A DNA stretch of 64,000 bases from Furcasterigmium furcatum (lineage: Eukaryota; Ascomycota; Sordariomycetes; Glomerellales; Plectosphaerellaceae), in NCBI GenBank assembly GCA_001599815.1, contig BCIA01000007.1:868001-932000 (forward strand), written 5' to 3'. Positions 44,701-56,332 of the stretch are shown here, one piece after another. Each line of letters starts with the position of its first letter. Position 1 is the stretch's first letter. The position numbers and the translations under genes are program-made. The notes below the pieces were generated by a model. That model was not told the origin of the DNA and did not search any database. It worked only from the letters and a program-made list of their open reading frames with translations.

Positions 44701-45864
44701 TGGAAGACAACAGGGGCTACACCATTGAGAGCCTCGGCAAACTGTACATGCACGGTGTCTACCCACTTAACCCACGATTGAAGGTCCGGGATACGCGAAA
44801 GGAAGTGAGTGTAATCGCACGGGAACCCGAGATTCGCACTGACAAAACCCGTCCAGTACTTTGTTTACCTGTTCGAGGATTCGCTGCTCTGCTGCAGGGA
44901 AGTCGATCCGAGCAACAAGAGGCACACTCCCGACAAGACAAAGAAGGCCACATCAAACGTTCCCGCGACAAGCGACGGCGCACCGAGGCTGGCGCGCAGG
45001 GGGCGCATTGACATGGTCAACATCAGGAACGTCTTGTCTCTGACCAGCCCAGGTAGGCGGCGCTCTTACTCTTACTACTCAACTGGCAAAGACCGGGCTG
45101 ACGGACAGGCAGAACCACACATAATGCAGATCTGGTGGTGGAGCGACAAGAGATCGGTCGAGGAACTCGAAATCAAGTTCCCTGACGAGGAGACGATTAC
45201 GAAGTGGTCTTCAGCGCTGGAAGCACGGCGGCAGGCCGCCAGCCCCGTTGTCTCCGGAGGAGCAGACCCGGACCCGGACCCAGGCCCCTCGTCGAGCCGC
45301 CACACCGCCCCTGCTGCCCGGAGTCCAGACATGGGCGACAACTCGAAGCGCTGGGCAGCCTCCTCGTTGCCGGCCGTAGCGCTACCACGATCACCTCTCG
45401 GCACGGGTTATAGCAGCCATCTCGACGACTGGATCTCGTCCAGGCAAACTGAGCCTCCGAGCGAGCCTCTCCTGCCGGTGGTGTCCATACACGTCCCCAG
45501 GCCGGCCCATGGCCCCGGAGTAACAGCCGCGGTGCAATTGTCCGGGAGCGCAGCCCCCCGCTACACCCTCCAGATTGGCGCCAACACCAGCTACAAGAAG
45601 CTGATGGATGACATCTGCGAGCACGCGGCGTTCAGGGCAGACAGGCGTTTCCAGAGATACGGTATCAAGGTGCAATACAAGGACCTCGACGGCGACTGGG
45701 TGTCCATTGAGGACGACGACGACGTCGCCATGGCTTTCATTGACGCGCGTGTCAGCGACACTGGGTTTCGCGGGATCGACTTGATCGTCACCCCGATGGT
45801 CTACCGGGCCAGGCGGAGATCCTCACATGTTGCCGCTCAGGCAGCGTCTGAGGAAGACAACTAG
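41734..45864 (+). CDS. Zinc-finger front half fused to Cdc24-like PH and PB1 domains
   Basis: Exons 41734-42019, 42089-42938, 42992-44397, 44449-44804, 44857-45052 and 45113-45864 join to 1281 residues. Introns 3 and 5 are 51 and 60 nt and in frame. The N-terminus (LARSCFHAFEGQL.., FSVWAANIRAFGSGRASLDHRL) and the HKFSNVIRKASRE / RFPNLDESMRGRLADAMILQRKR blocks are typical of fungal proteins carrying C2H2-like zinc modules. FCFHALPVEDV and CLFNDCDTCGELYSHSDAWLRHMSQH form such modules. The C-terminus is different: GYTIESLGKLYMHGVY, then KEYFVYLFEDSLLCCREVDP, then VNIRNVLSLTSP and MQIWWWSD with EELEIKFPDEETITKWSSAL resemble the Cdc24 PH domain. YGIKVQYKDLDGDWVSIEDD belongs to a PB1 domain. No DH catalytic core is recognisable. 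It may be a polarity-linked scaffold; function unknown. Confidence 0.82.
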
Positions 45865-46529
45865 AACTCGGTTCGATAGACATTCCAGACCCTTGCGTAG
45901 ATGGGGGCAGCATCTAAATGATATGAGGCTCGGTCAATAGTCAAGTTGATGTAATGCTTGGGGGGAGTTTGGACGCACACCAAGAAACTCCAAGTCCGAC
46001 GAGGAACCAGACTCGTCGGAAGATGATACTGGTTCAAGAGGATACGGGAACGAGAGAGACTTCTTGGAACCCCTGGACCGAAGAAGAGCCAGACTCAGAA
46101 GGAGCCCAGAAGGCGCCGGGAGCCCGCGTCCGAGCCTGTGTCTCGCCATAGTTCTTTCGCTCAAGCGGCAGCATCCATAGCCACACAGCGTTCCACAATT
46201 GGCAAAAAAGATCATGTTTTCCCACTATGCATGGGTCTGTGGACGGAACTACTCCATCATCCAGGGTATTACAAAAGACATACGTCCACAACCACCAACG
46301 CGCGGCGCGAAGAACACCCAAGAAACCCTTCATCAGCGGGGCCCTGTGCTACCCCTCGGAACACCCTCTTCCATCTCCAGGGTCTCGTCGTCCCCCTTCC
46401 ACCGATATGTACTCAAGAAGAACACAAGCCGGGAGACGCTGCTCCCGACGCCGCCGCTCTTCCATCGAGAGGCGTCTCGCCATCCCCTCATGATACTCTG
46501 CGCCAGTCGGACCAGCCCGGCAAACACGC
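45865..46529. other. Convergent intergenic region
   Basis: The interval separates two convergent genes and should carry both 3' untranslated regions. Plus-strand frames at 46138-46710 and 46199-46543 overlap the 3' exon of the coiled-coil gene or show no family resemblance. Confidence 0.6.
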
Positions 46530-49500
46530 TCAGCCGGACCTGATGCTGGGCGACTTGACGTTCGGCGACTGGAAATCCGTGATCGAGTCGAGCATCACGA
46601 GATTCCTCTCCATCATGTCGCGGTCCATGCCGTCGATCTGGCGCATTTGGACTCTAGCTTTTTGCAACTGCGCAGCCACCAAGAGTCAGCGGGTCTGTTC
46701 CATCAAGTGACGGTTAAGCAAGGGGCGCTCGCACCAGAGCTAATGCCGTCGAGGAGTGATCATTGTCGGCTTCCTCACCTTCCGGGCCGTCGCTGGCGGC
46801 CGTGTCTTCGTCGCCCGTCGCGTCAGCGTACTTGCTGGCGGCGAGTCCCTTAGGCTTCGACGGGGTTGCGCTGGCCTGGAAAACGTCAGTGGTCTGTCGG
46901 GGCTGCCAACAAGGGGATAAATGGGTCATACCTTGGCCTCGGCGATCTCTGCATCCTTGACCTTGATCTGAGCCTCGAGCTCCTCGATGGTCTTGATCTT
47001 CTCGTTCACCGCCTTCGACAGCTCCTCGGCCTCCTCCTGGGACTGCTTGGACTTGGCAAGAGCCTCATTGGCAACCTGGTTCAGGCTGTCGTGCATCTCC
47101 TCGTAGTCGACCTTGCTTGTCTTGTCCTTGGCGTCAGCTTCCAGCTTCGTCGCCTCCAGGTCCTTCTGGGCGGTGAGGACGTCCTCCTTGAGCTCCAAGA
47201 TGGTCTGCTGGGATTCGACAAGAGCTGCCTGGACAACCTTGAGCTCATCCTCCAAGCCCAGCTTGGTCGCCTTGAGCGAGTCCAGCTCAGTGTTGTCGAC
47301 CTTCTGGTTCTTGGTGGCATCAAGGGCGGCCTCGGCCTCAAAGCGGGACATCTTCTCCGTAGCGAGCTGTTGGCCCAGCTCGCCGTTCTCTTCCTCGAAC
47401 TTAGCCTTCTCGGTCTCAGCAGCAGCCTTCTCGGCCTCGACCTTGGTCACAGTCGCCTTGGCGGCCTGCAGAGCGGTCTCGAGCTGCGAGAGGGCGGACT
47501 CCTGCTTGGCCAGCTCCTCGGTGAGATAGACGCTGTCTGCCTCGTACTTGGCAACAAGGTCCTTGACGGCCGTGGCGTGGGAGGTCTTGAGCTCCTCGAT
47601 CTGGGTCTGGGCGCCAGCGGCACCCTCGGACTTGAGGATCTCAAGCTGCTGGGCGTGGGTGGTAATGAGCTTCTCAACCTCGGACGAGTGGGCAGCATCC
47701 AGCTCTGTCTTCGCAGCCTCGAGGGCGGCAGCGTTGGCGGCCTCCGTCTCCTGGACCTTCGCCTGAGCGGCATCCAGCTGCTGCTTCAGGTTCTCGATCT
47801 CCGAGGTATGGGCGCTGTCGCCGGACTCCTTGAGAGAGGCCAGCTCAGCCTGGTGGGCGGTGACAAGCTTCTCCTTCTCGCTGACGCCGTCAGACTCGAG
47901 AGCCTTGACAACCTCGGCGTGAGAAGCCTTCAGCGTCTCAAGCTCCTTGGCCAGGCTAGCCTCGCTCTCGACCTTGAGGGTCTCCAGCTGCTGGGCGTGG
48001 CTGTCCTTCAGTGACTGGAGCTCGCTAAGGTGAGCGTCCTTGTCAGCGTTGGCGCCGTTCTTGGCCACCTCGAGCTCCTCGGCATGGCTGGCGCGAAGAG
48101 CGGTGAGGGCCTGCTGGTGCTCAGCCTCCTTCGCCTCGAGCGCAGCTACAGCGGCAGCATGCTCCTTCTTGGCAGCCTCGATCGACTGCGAGTGGCTCTC
48201 CTGAGACTGGCTGTGTGTCTGAGTGAGTGCGTTATGGGACTCCTCAAGCTCCTTGTGTGTAGTCTCGAGGGCGTGGAACAGTCGCTTAAAGTGAGCCTCG
48301 CCCTTCAGACTCTCGATCTCCTCCTCGTAATCGGCCGAGATCTGCTTGAGCTCCTTCTCATGCCTATCTTGGAGCGCGGAGTGATCAGCCTTGGCCTTGG
48401 CCAGGGCCTCGTCCTTGGCCTTCTGCTCCTCGGCGAAGCTATCAAGCTGCTTCTGAAGGGCTTCCGCGTCCTCCTTGGCCTTGGCGGTCTCGGCCTTGGC
48501 AGCTTCCAGCTGGGCCTCAAAGTCGGCAACGGTGGCCTGCAAAGAGGAAATCTCGGAGGTCTTGGCCTCGAGATCAGCCTTGGCTTGCTCGGTCGCCTGC
48601 CCGGCGGCCTCGACCTTGGCCTTGAGCTCAGCAACATCTGCCTCCAGGCTAGTTACCTTGCCCTGGTGCGCCTCTTCCTCGGCCTTGAGCTTCGACTCGG
48701 ATGCAGCAGCGACCTCGCCCTGCGATGCCGTAAGCTCGTCGATCTTCTTCTGAAGCTCTGCGAGGGCGTCATCGTGGCTGGCCTTCAGACTGTTGACGGC
48801 CGCCTCTTGGTCGGCGACGGACGACTTGCCGTGGGCGATCTCATCGGCATGCTTGGCCTCGAGCGCTTCAATGGCGGCCTGGTGTTGTTCGGCGAGAGTC
48901 TTCTGCAGATCCTCGATCTTTTCGGTGTGTTCCGCGGTGGCCTTGCTCAGCGACGCCTCGCCCTCCTTGAGCTTCTCCTGGTGCTCTGACTGAATCGACT
49001 CGATGGACTGCTTGACGGATGCCAGCTCGGACTCGGCAATCTCCTTGGCAGAAACGGCTTCTTCGAATTCGGACTTTTGCTTCTCGAGTTCAGCATCAGC
49101 GGTCTTGAGCTTCTCGGCCGTCTCCTCCAGCTGCTGCTGGAGCTCCTCCTGCTTAGCCTTCAGAGCAGCAAGTTCCTCCTCCTGGGCCTGCTTCGCCTCA
49201 TCAGAAGCACCCTCCGCAGGCTCGGAAGCCGGCGCCTTCTCGCTGAGCTCTGTGAGCTTCTCCTGAGACTGCTCGACCTGAGACTGGAGCTCGGTGATCT
49301 CGGACTCCTTCTCGGCCAGCTTCGCCTTCAACTCCTCAATCTCCTTAGCAGAAGCGTCACTCGCACCGGAGCTGCCAGGGCGCAGCGAGGTTCGGGCGAC
49401 GCGCGGAGCAGCGGTGGTGGTGGTCGATCCGACGGTGGAGAGACGCTTCTTCGCAGGGTCAGTGGTCGAAGTAGCAGTGCTCGTGGGCCTCGCGCGCGTG

Positions 49501-50108
49501 GTTGTGGTCGAGGTCGTGCCAGCGGTAGCCCTGGAGGTAGTGGTGGAAGGGCGAGCAGATGTCGTCGTGCTGCTCAGACCGCCAGCGGCACGCCTTGCGG
49601 CGGCAGCAGTGCCCGTCGTAGAGGTAGTAGTGGCACGGGGCTTGCTGGGAGAGCTCGTCGAAGAGGGCGCAATGGTAGAAGTGCGGCGGGAGGCAGTGCT
49701 GGAGGTGGTGGACCTCTTGGTCTCATCCTCGGAGGCCGATACGCTGGGGCGGGAGCGGTGAGTGGTGGTAGAGGTGGTGCCGGCGGGCTTCTTGAGAGCA
49801 CCAGTAGTGCCTGGAGGACGAGTCGGGGGCTTGCTCAGGCCACCAGTGGCACGAGTGCTCGAGGCTGTGGTACCAGCAGTCGGCTTGGAGCCGGCGGTGG
49901 CAAGACGGCGGACGCCTGTGGTTGTGGTAGTGGTGCCAGCGGGCTTTTTGAGAGTGGGCTTCTCCTTGGGCGCCGGAGCCTCAGCCTCGCTCTCCGTGGC
50001 GGGCGGCGCAGGAGAGGAAGAGGGCTCAACCAGGGCGGGCTCGGCGGCGGGAGCGGCAGCGGGAGCTTCGTCGTGCTGGACGACCTCGAAGCCTTCGGCG
50101 TCGGACAT
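46530..50108 (-). CDS. Long coiled-coil protein (M-protein-repeat type), unknown role
   Basis: Exons 46932-50108, 46735-46875 and 46530-46667 join in frame to 1151 residues. The N-terminus MSDAEGFEVVQHDEAPAA is acidic, followed by about 200 residues rich in Thr, Ser, Arg and Pro with a GVRRLATAGSKP motif, likely disordered and basic. From about residue 255 to 1060 the protein is nearly continuous heptad coiled coil rich in Ala, Glu, Lys and Gln. The two short 3' exons encode ASATPSKPKGLAASKYADAT and LLQKARVQMRQIDGMDRDMM, a conserved-looking tail. Similar fungal proteins are often named M protein repeat protein; that label says nothing on function. A scaffold or microtubule-linked role is possible because of the basic front region. 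Confidence 0.85.
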
Positions 50109-51422
50109 GATGGCGATGGTCGGTCGGCGGGGTGTTTACACTCGATATCGAAATGAACAATGCAGACCTGTCGTTGCGGAACGTCGTCAGCAAGGTCGGG
50201 CCCAGACAGAATGGAAACGGCTTCGGGACGTGGCAGGGAGATATAAGAGCACGACATGTATGGCGTCTGACAGGGACATGCCGGCATCCCCGCCGCTTTC
50301 GGGACGCTGCCGCACGAATGCCGTCCCCAGGAACAGGGCTGACGTTGGATTGGGCAGAGGGAGCATGAAGAAGAGTGCGTCACTTACCTTGGTCTTGGTC
50401 CAGGATCAGGAGAGTTGGGGAATTGGGCGATGCAACGATGCGGACAAGATATACAGACAAGACAGAAGTAGTAGAGACACGGCCACAGGCGTGCGCCGCG
50501 AAAGCAACAATGCAACCAAACTGACCAGCACTGACAATGCTGCGGGACCTGGTATCACGAAGATGCTGGAGGAAGTCAGCGGCGGGCGAAGTGGTGATGA
50601 AGGGGAAAAAGTTGGTGGTTCATGTTCCCCGTTCACCGGGTCAGGGGTTCAAGTCTGGCAGCAACTGCCACCACCAACCTGAGAGACAGGGGCAACCCGC
50701 CTAATGTGCTGTGGTGGAGCCCGACCCCATGCCCAATTCCTGGGTGATTGGGCCAGGCCACAGAGCTAGGCCGGGTCGGGCTGAGACTGGACGCGCCGGG
50801 GGAACAGAAAGCACCACCACCACGTCACTTCCATCCTCTTCCCAATCAATGCACGTACACGTATCCGTCCCTCACGCACCTATTGGGGGTCTGTCCTTAA
50901 CACATGGAAGGCACTGCATGCATCTGATATCATCGCATGCAAATCCTCCGAACTTCCGTCGTCTTCAATGTTTCAAGAACCTCCTCCGTGTCGGCCCCCC
51001 AGAAAGAAGTCATTGAATGTCCTCTTGAGGGCCCCGACGCTAGAGTCAATATTGACCCTAAAAGTCAACAAGCTCCGGTCCCCGACGCGTCCGGGTCGCG
51101 TTTCCCCTAGGCACCTAATTTTAATTACCGTTTTCTGTCCATCTGATCAGTCCCAGGCGACGGACTGTGCGCATCACACCGCCGCTTTTCGTCGCATCTC
51201 AAATTCGTCCCATGTCTGGGGCGGCGCCGATATCACAGCCACAGCGAATGCTGCCCGTCACGTTGCGCACTGGACTCCTCTCACAGTTCTTTATGCAGGA
51301 GACAGACTTCTGACGCTGATTACTGAAATTCGACCAAAGCAATAAACTACTCCATAACTTGACTCCAATCGCTATCCTTGCAACGCCGGTCCCCGGTCAT
51401 GTACAATCCATCTCGCCGGCAT
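50109..51422. other. Intergenic region, promoter of the coiled-coil gene
   Basis: About 1.3 kb lie upstream of the coiled-coil gene and downstream of a small minus-strand gene. Plus-strand frames here are short. I see no gene. Confidence 0.6.
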
Positions 51423-51866
51423 TCAAGCGACTCCAGCAACATCAGGTTCCTCCTCCACCTCCTCGTCCATCTCCATTTCGAAGAAGGGTTCCTCCGGAAT
51501 GTAAGGCAGGTCCCCGGGAAGTGTGTACCGCTCCGCCCTCTGCTTCCGCTTCTTCGTCCTGTTGGGCCGTTCCTCCCGCCACGACTCATCTCCCGAGCCG
51601 AATCCCACATCATCGTCGAGATTTTCGATGAATCTTGACTTCCGCTCGGGCTTGGGCCGTCGGGGAACGGGTCGGAGGCTGCTGAAATTTTCGACGTAAA
51701 AGTCGACCACGGTCACTTCCTCCGAGAAGCTGACATGTCTTTCCTCCCTCGCCTTGCCCTTGCCGCGGGAGCCCCGTTCCTCCCGAGGGTATCTGTAGTC
51801 GCTCGCCCCGTCTGCGTCTGGAAACGACTCGTACTGTGACGTCCCCTGGGCCGTCCGTCCCGCCAA
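51423..51866 (-). CDS. Small charged hypothetical protein with RVxF-like motif, 5' end uncertain
   Basis: An open frame of about 147 codons encodes a very hydrophilic protein: YRYPREERGSRGKGKAREER, then HVSFSEEVTVVDFYVENFSS, a basic RPKPERKSRF stretch, and a C-terminus rich in Glu (EEPFFEMEMDEEVEEEPDVAG). RHVSF fits the [RK]-x-V-x-F docking motif of protein phosphatase 1. The frame opens with TTG; no ATG is in frame downstream near the front, so the true start is probably in an upstream exon. The nearest ATG (51891) is in another frame. It lies just downstream of NPC1 on the same strand, and could be a separate short gene. Confidence 0.42.
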   Translation of the reverse strand: MAGRTAQGTSQYESFPDADGASDYRYPREERGSRGKGKAREERHVSFSEEVTVVDFYVENFSSLRPVPRRPKPERKSRFIENLDDDVGFGSGDESWREERPNRTKKRKQRAERYTLPGDLPYIPEEPFFEMEMDEEVEEEPDVAGVA

Positions 51867-51989
51867 GTGGTCCTTCTATGTGCCATCTGTATACGTCAAT
51901 CTGCGCAATGAATGCCGTTGCGTTGTCGTTTCATTCTTCAGATCCCGTCTCAGTATCGGAATCTTGTATACCGGCCCGTGCTGGTTCTT

Positions 51990-54900
51990 CTAGTACTCGT
52001 CGTCTGACTCGTCGGTATCGTCGTCCGGGACGAGGGCCCTGTACCTCCTACTAGCCAAGTCCTGCTCGATGCCGCCCTCGCTCTCCGGGTCCACGTAGCC
52101 CTCGCCGCCTGCAATGCTCAGGGCCACTGGCAGGAAGATCAGCGCGTGCGTCGCGGCGAACACGACGAGCGCGAGCCAGACGCGGAAGTAGTAGATTTCG
52201 AAGATCTTCGACCGCGTGAACGCCAGGACGCACACGCCGAGCAGCTTGGTGACAGTAATGCCCGAAAACACCGAAGCCCCGACGTTAACAAGAGCCGTCC
52301 ACGCGCGGGCGTCCCGACCGCGGAAGCGGGACTTGATGGTCTCCATGACTGTGCGGGAAGGAAACATGAAGGCTCGCGCGATGTGTGCGCAGAATTCGAC
52401 TGAGATGCCAACGCATATGATCAGGTTGACGAGGGACACGGCGTTGAGCGACACCCCGAACACTGCCATGGCGCCGATGATGTCAACGACTGTCATGCAA
52501 ACTGTGACAGTGACGACGGCTGCCGTGAGGATAGATCCGAGGAGGATGGTGGAAATGACGAAAATGATGGCGACGCAGGAGCCCAGGAGGGCGCCCGAGA
52601 GCGAGACGATCGAGGCATACTGGTCGAAGAAGATGTAGAAGACGCTGTACGGGAAGACTTCGACCCCCGTCTCTCTGTGGATATCGCTCGCGATGCGGCG
52701 GGCGGCAGCCATGGCGTTGATGAAATCATCCTGGCTTCTCAGGGGGGTGTGCATGGCCCGGAAGTGACTGGCCGAGACGGTGTCCCTGTCGCCATCAACA
52801 ACAACAGCATCGCCGTAGGCGGCCTTGCCCCCGAGGGGACAATCATCGGTGGTAGGTGCGTCCAAGAATTTCTCAAGGTACTGCACGAACTCCTTATGCT
52901 CGGGCATGCCGTCGAGCGTGATATCCCATGGTGGTTTGCGGTCGGCGAAGCAGGCCTTTCCATTCTCGACGCAGCACTGGTCACCCAGGTCGGGGTTGAG
53001 CCAGAAGAAGAAGTCGTCGATCCAGCTGGCCGCCGGCGTTGCGATGTAGGAGACGTCGGGTCGCTTCCTCTCTCCCTCGAGAATATTAGTGAGTGATAGC
53101 TGCTCGCAGGTAGTAAACCTGGCACAGAGCTCGCGCTGGTGTTTGCGCTCTGTCGCTTTGAGCTCGCGAGTGACAAAGTAAACTGGCGGGCCCGTGTCGA
53201 GATAAGCGTAAAGATCGTTGAAGTAGGGAATGAGATATGAATCATCAGGGAGTGCGACTCGCTGATCGAGGCCGAGTTTCACCTCGGGAATGAGCGCGAT
53301 GCCTGCCGCGAAGAAACCCAGGAAAACGGCGATGATGACGGCCTTGGCCTTCTTGCCCAGAATAGCTGGGGCATACTGTCGTCGGATGAACTGCTGCAGC
53401 CAGCTCTCTTCTTGGTTGTCGTAGTACCGGGCATTGGTATTGCCGTTACCACCAGCCAAGTGTACCCTGGCGGCCTTAACCTGAATGCAAGGGAAGCAAT
53501 CGGCACGGTGGTCCTCGACGCGGCCTTGGTTCAGTGCCAAAACGGACACGAACATGGTGATCTGAAGGATGGCGTTGATGAGAACAGCGCCAGCTGCGTA
53601 TGCGGCGAAGTTGCGGACCGCGGGCATTCCAACGAAGACTCCCAGGGCAAAAGAGACGGTCTCTGTGAGGGCGGACAAGAGAATGGAGGGGCCCATACGT
53701 CCCAGCGCCTTGGCTATCCTCTCCTCGACCATGCCATCGGGATGGCTGACGTTGACACGCTCGAATTCGTGAACAATGAGGAAGATGTTGTCCACACCGA
53801 CGGCTAGTACAATGAAAGGGATGACCTCGGCAATGATGAGCGTTGCTTTGAGGCCGAACCACGAGAAAAGACCGATCGAGGCGCTGATAGACATGAGGAC
53901 GATCAGGATACCCACGACGCCCAGGGTGAACTTGGACTGGACCAAGGCAATGGCAGGGTTGCGGAGCAAATCCCGGGCAGAGAGTGTCGTGGAGCCCAGG
54001 GCGAGCGACGCATAGATGAACATGATCACGTAGCTGATGACCACGATTTTGGCGTCGGTGTTGGTGGACTTGTTGAGCTCCTGCTCCAGGCTGACTTCGG
54101 TCGTGAAAGAAAGTCGAAGGCCACGATCTGTCGCCTCTTGCTGGACTTCGAGCAGTCGATCGCGCAGGGCATTCTCCCAGTCCATAGCATGCTCAAGATA
54201 AGGACCAGGCGACTTGGCGCTCTTAACAACCCAGGTAACCGTGATAGCCTTGGCGTCGGCAGGGTCGTCATCGTAGCCACCGAGGATCATATTGGGCTCG
54301 ATGGGCTGACCGAAGTCGGGTCGGCATTCGACTGGCGATCGAGCGCAAGCTCGCAAGTCATCCTTCCAAGAGTTCTTGCCGACCATGGAGGGATCATTGC
54401 CGAAGTAGGTTGTCACGGACTGCACAACGCAAGCAGTATCCGTGGGCTTGAAGCAAACGTCATCGAGAGAGTTTCCAAACTCGGCCCCCTTGAGGCCGAC
54501 GATGCTCTTCTCGACACCCATCCACCAGATCAGGGTATCGTAGCTCAACACGGGCGCCGGGCCCGCATCGGTGGTATCGTTGACGAGGAAGACTTTTTCG
54601 GTACGGTAGAAGGGGCCGAAGTTTTGGTCAAAGAACGCCTTCTCCTGCGCGGCTGAGGAGGTCGGGCTAACCCAGAGCCGTTCAGGCTCCCGCTCAATGT
54701 CGAATCTGAACCATCCCCCGCTGAGAATGAGGACGACAAGCAAGCTGGTGCCGATGGTGATGGCGGGGAAGCGAGCTGCCACGTGGCCCAGTCTGCTGAA
54801 CGCAGAATCGCACCAGGTGTTGACCTTGTAGTGGCGCTGCGGCCTGTCCATCATGGCGCCGTTCTGGACAAGGTCCCCCTCGTCCTCGTCGTCACTCGGA

Positions 54901-55878
54901 GATGCGTCTTGAAGGAGTCTGAGTCGCTCGCTGCGCCGCTGGGCATGGCGCCTCCAAGCGACATGGCCGACGACGGCCGCAATGCATGCGAATAGCAGTA
55001 TGCTGTATGTAAAGATGGATGCAAAAGAGAGGCAGGGAAGCACTCCGACATGGCAGGAGCCTGGCTTGGCGACTGCTGGAAGATCAGCACACACGGCAGG
55101 GCAGTCCACGCATGCGCATCGGTAGTTGGGGTCCTCGTCGTTGCATTTCTTCGGCTTCATATCCCGAGGCTCCATGTTCGGCTCGTTATACTCGGTGGGG
55201 AAGTTCATCTGGAAGGGCGATCCGATGGCCTTCTCATCGCCGAGGAACTTGAGGAGCTGGGTGTAGTTCTTCGCTCCACCGCCGATGAAGTCGATCGCCT
55301 TTGCGTTTGAAGAGCCGAATTTGACTTCCTTGCAGCTCTCGAAGAAGCCGCTGCCGTACTTTTCGGAGATCAACTGGTCGACCTCGAGGACCTGCTGCTT
55401 GCCACTCTTTTCTTGGCTGTTCGTGACATTGATGAAAAGGGACTGGTCGGGAGAGCACGTGAAAGTGCAGAAGAGGTTGAAGAAGTTGTCCTTGCAAGCC
55501 GGGCAGGATGAGATGATTTGCTTGGGCGTACCGAGCTCGGATGTGAGGGATTTGACCTGGCAGAGCACAGCGTTAGATACCTGGGTCAAAAAAAGAAGAC
55601 TCCGTTAAGACACTGACCTGTCCAGCATCGCAGCAAACAGGGCCCTTGGCCCATTTCTCGCCACAGAGGTCAACAAGCTGCTGCCGAAGCTCGTCGTCGG
55701 GGTCTTCGGCAAGGCCATTGTCAACACAAGGCAGTTCCTTGCCGAACCAGCTCTTCTTGCCACAGTGTCCGCGGATGGCGCAGCGCCCAGCTTCATGCTT
55801 CGGCGTGAGGAGCTCGGCGCTTGCAGTCGATGTGAGGAGCAACGCCCCGGCTCCGAGGAGCTTCCATAGCTGTGTCAT
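51990..55878 (-). CDS. NCR1: Niemann-Pick C1-related sterol transporter
   Basis: Exons 55618-55878 and 51990-55556 flank a 61-nt intron and join to 1275 residues, the normal NPC1/Ncr1 length. The protein moves sterols out of the vacuole lumen through the membrane glycocalyx. The order is: signal peptide (MTQLWKLLGAGALLLTSTASA), Cys-rich N-terminal sterol-binding domain (CAIRGHCG, GPVCCDAGQ, ISSCPACKDNFFNLFCTFTC), first membrane helix, the luminal domain with FDIEREPERLWVSPTSSAA, the sterol-sensing domain around TLIIAEVIPFIVLAVGVDNI, the second luminal Cys-rich domain, and a final RND-type five-helix bundle with LVNLIICVGISVEFCAHIAR. The intron acceptor at 55557 is preferred over one at 55581, which would leave a 37-nt intron and extra residues. 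Confidence 0.96.
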
Positions 55879-56332
55879 GGTAGGTGCCGCAGCGCGGCGG
55901 TTTCGGTGTCGTCTGGTGCAGTAGTCGGGCTCAAGAATGACGAGTCGTTCCCTAAACAATGATGGACGTCCTCGGAACGAATAAATGCTAGGTGGTGATC
56001 GAAGGATGGTTGATGTTGGAGCTCTCCCAGGAAAGCTGGGCTCGGTGATGACACTGACACCGAAGCTCCGAAGGTCGCACCTTTCCGTTGGGTCGAATGA
56101 TTGTCGCAGCGCAAGAACGCCCGCGTGATGTCACTGCCATGTGGAGAGTGCTCCTGGTCGCTGGGCCAATCCGAGGCAATGACTCCTGGCGCTAAGCCCA
56201 GCAAGCCCAGCCACCCCTTCCCGCCAAGATTCTGGGGCATGCAAGCGTCATGGATGCACACGTGACTTGGGTCATCGAGATGGTTCCTTCCTGTCTACTT
56301 TCTCTAGGTATCATTGAACTCGGCCTTCCATG
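55879..56332. other. Intergenic region, promoter of NPC1 gene
   Basis: About 450 bases between the NPC1 start and the stop of the aminotransferase gene, both on the minus strand. No gene is seen. Confidence 0.6.

Noticed and set aside
46866..50156. Long plus-strand Leu-rich and Gly/Ser-rich open frames
   Set aside because: They mirror the coiled-coil gene; GAG/AAG codons on one strand become CTC/CTT on the other, giving Leu-rich antisense frames without any family match.
55581..55617. A 37-nt first intron in the NPC1 gene
   Set aside because: Too short for fungal splicing and it adds residues that interrupt the conserved Cys-rich region; the acceptor at 55557 gives a 61-nt intron and a better family fit.
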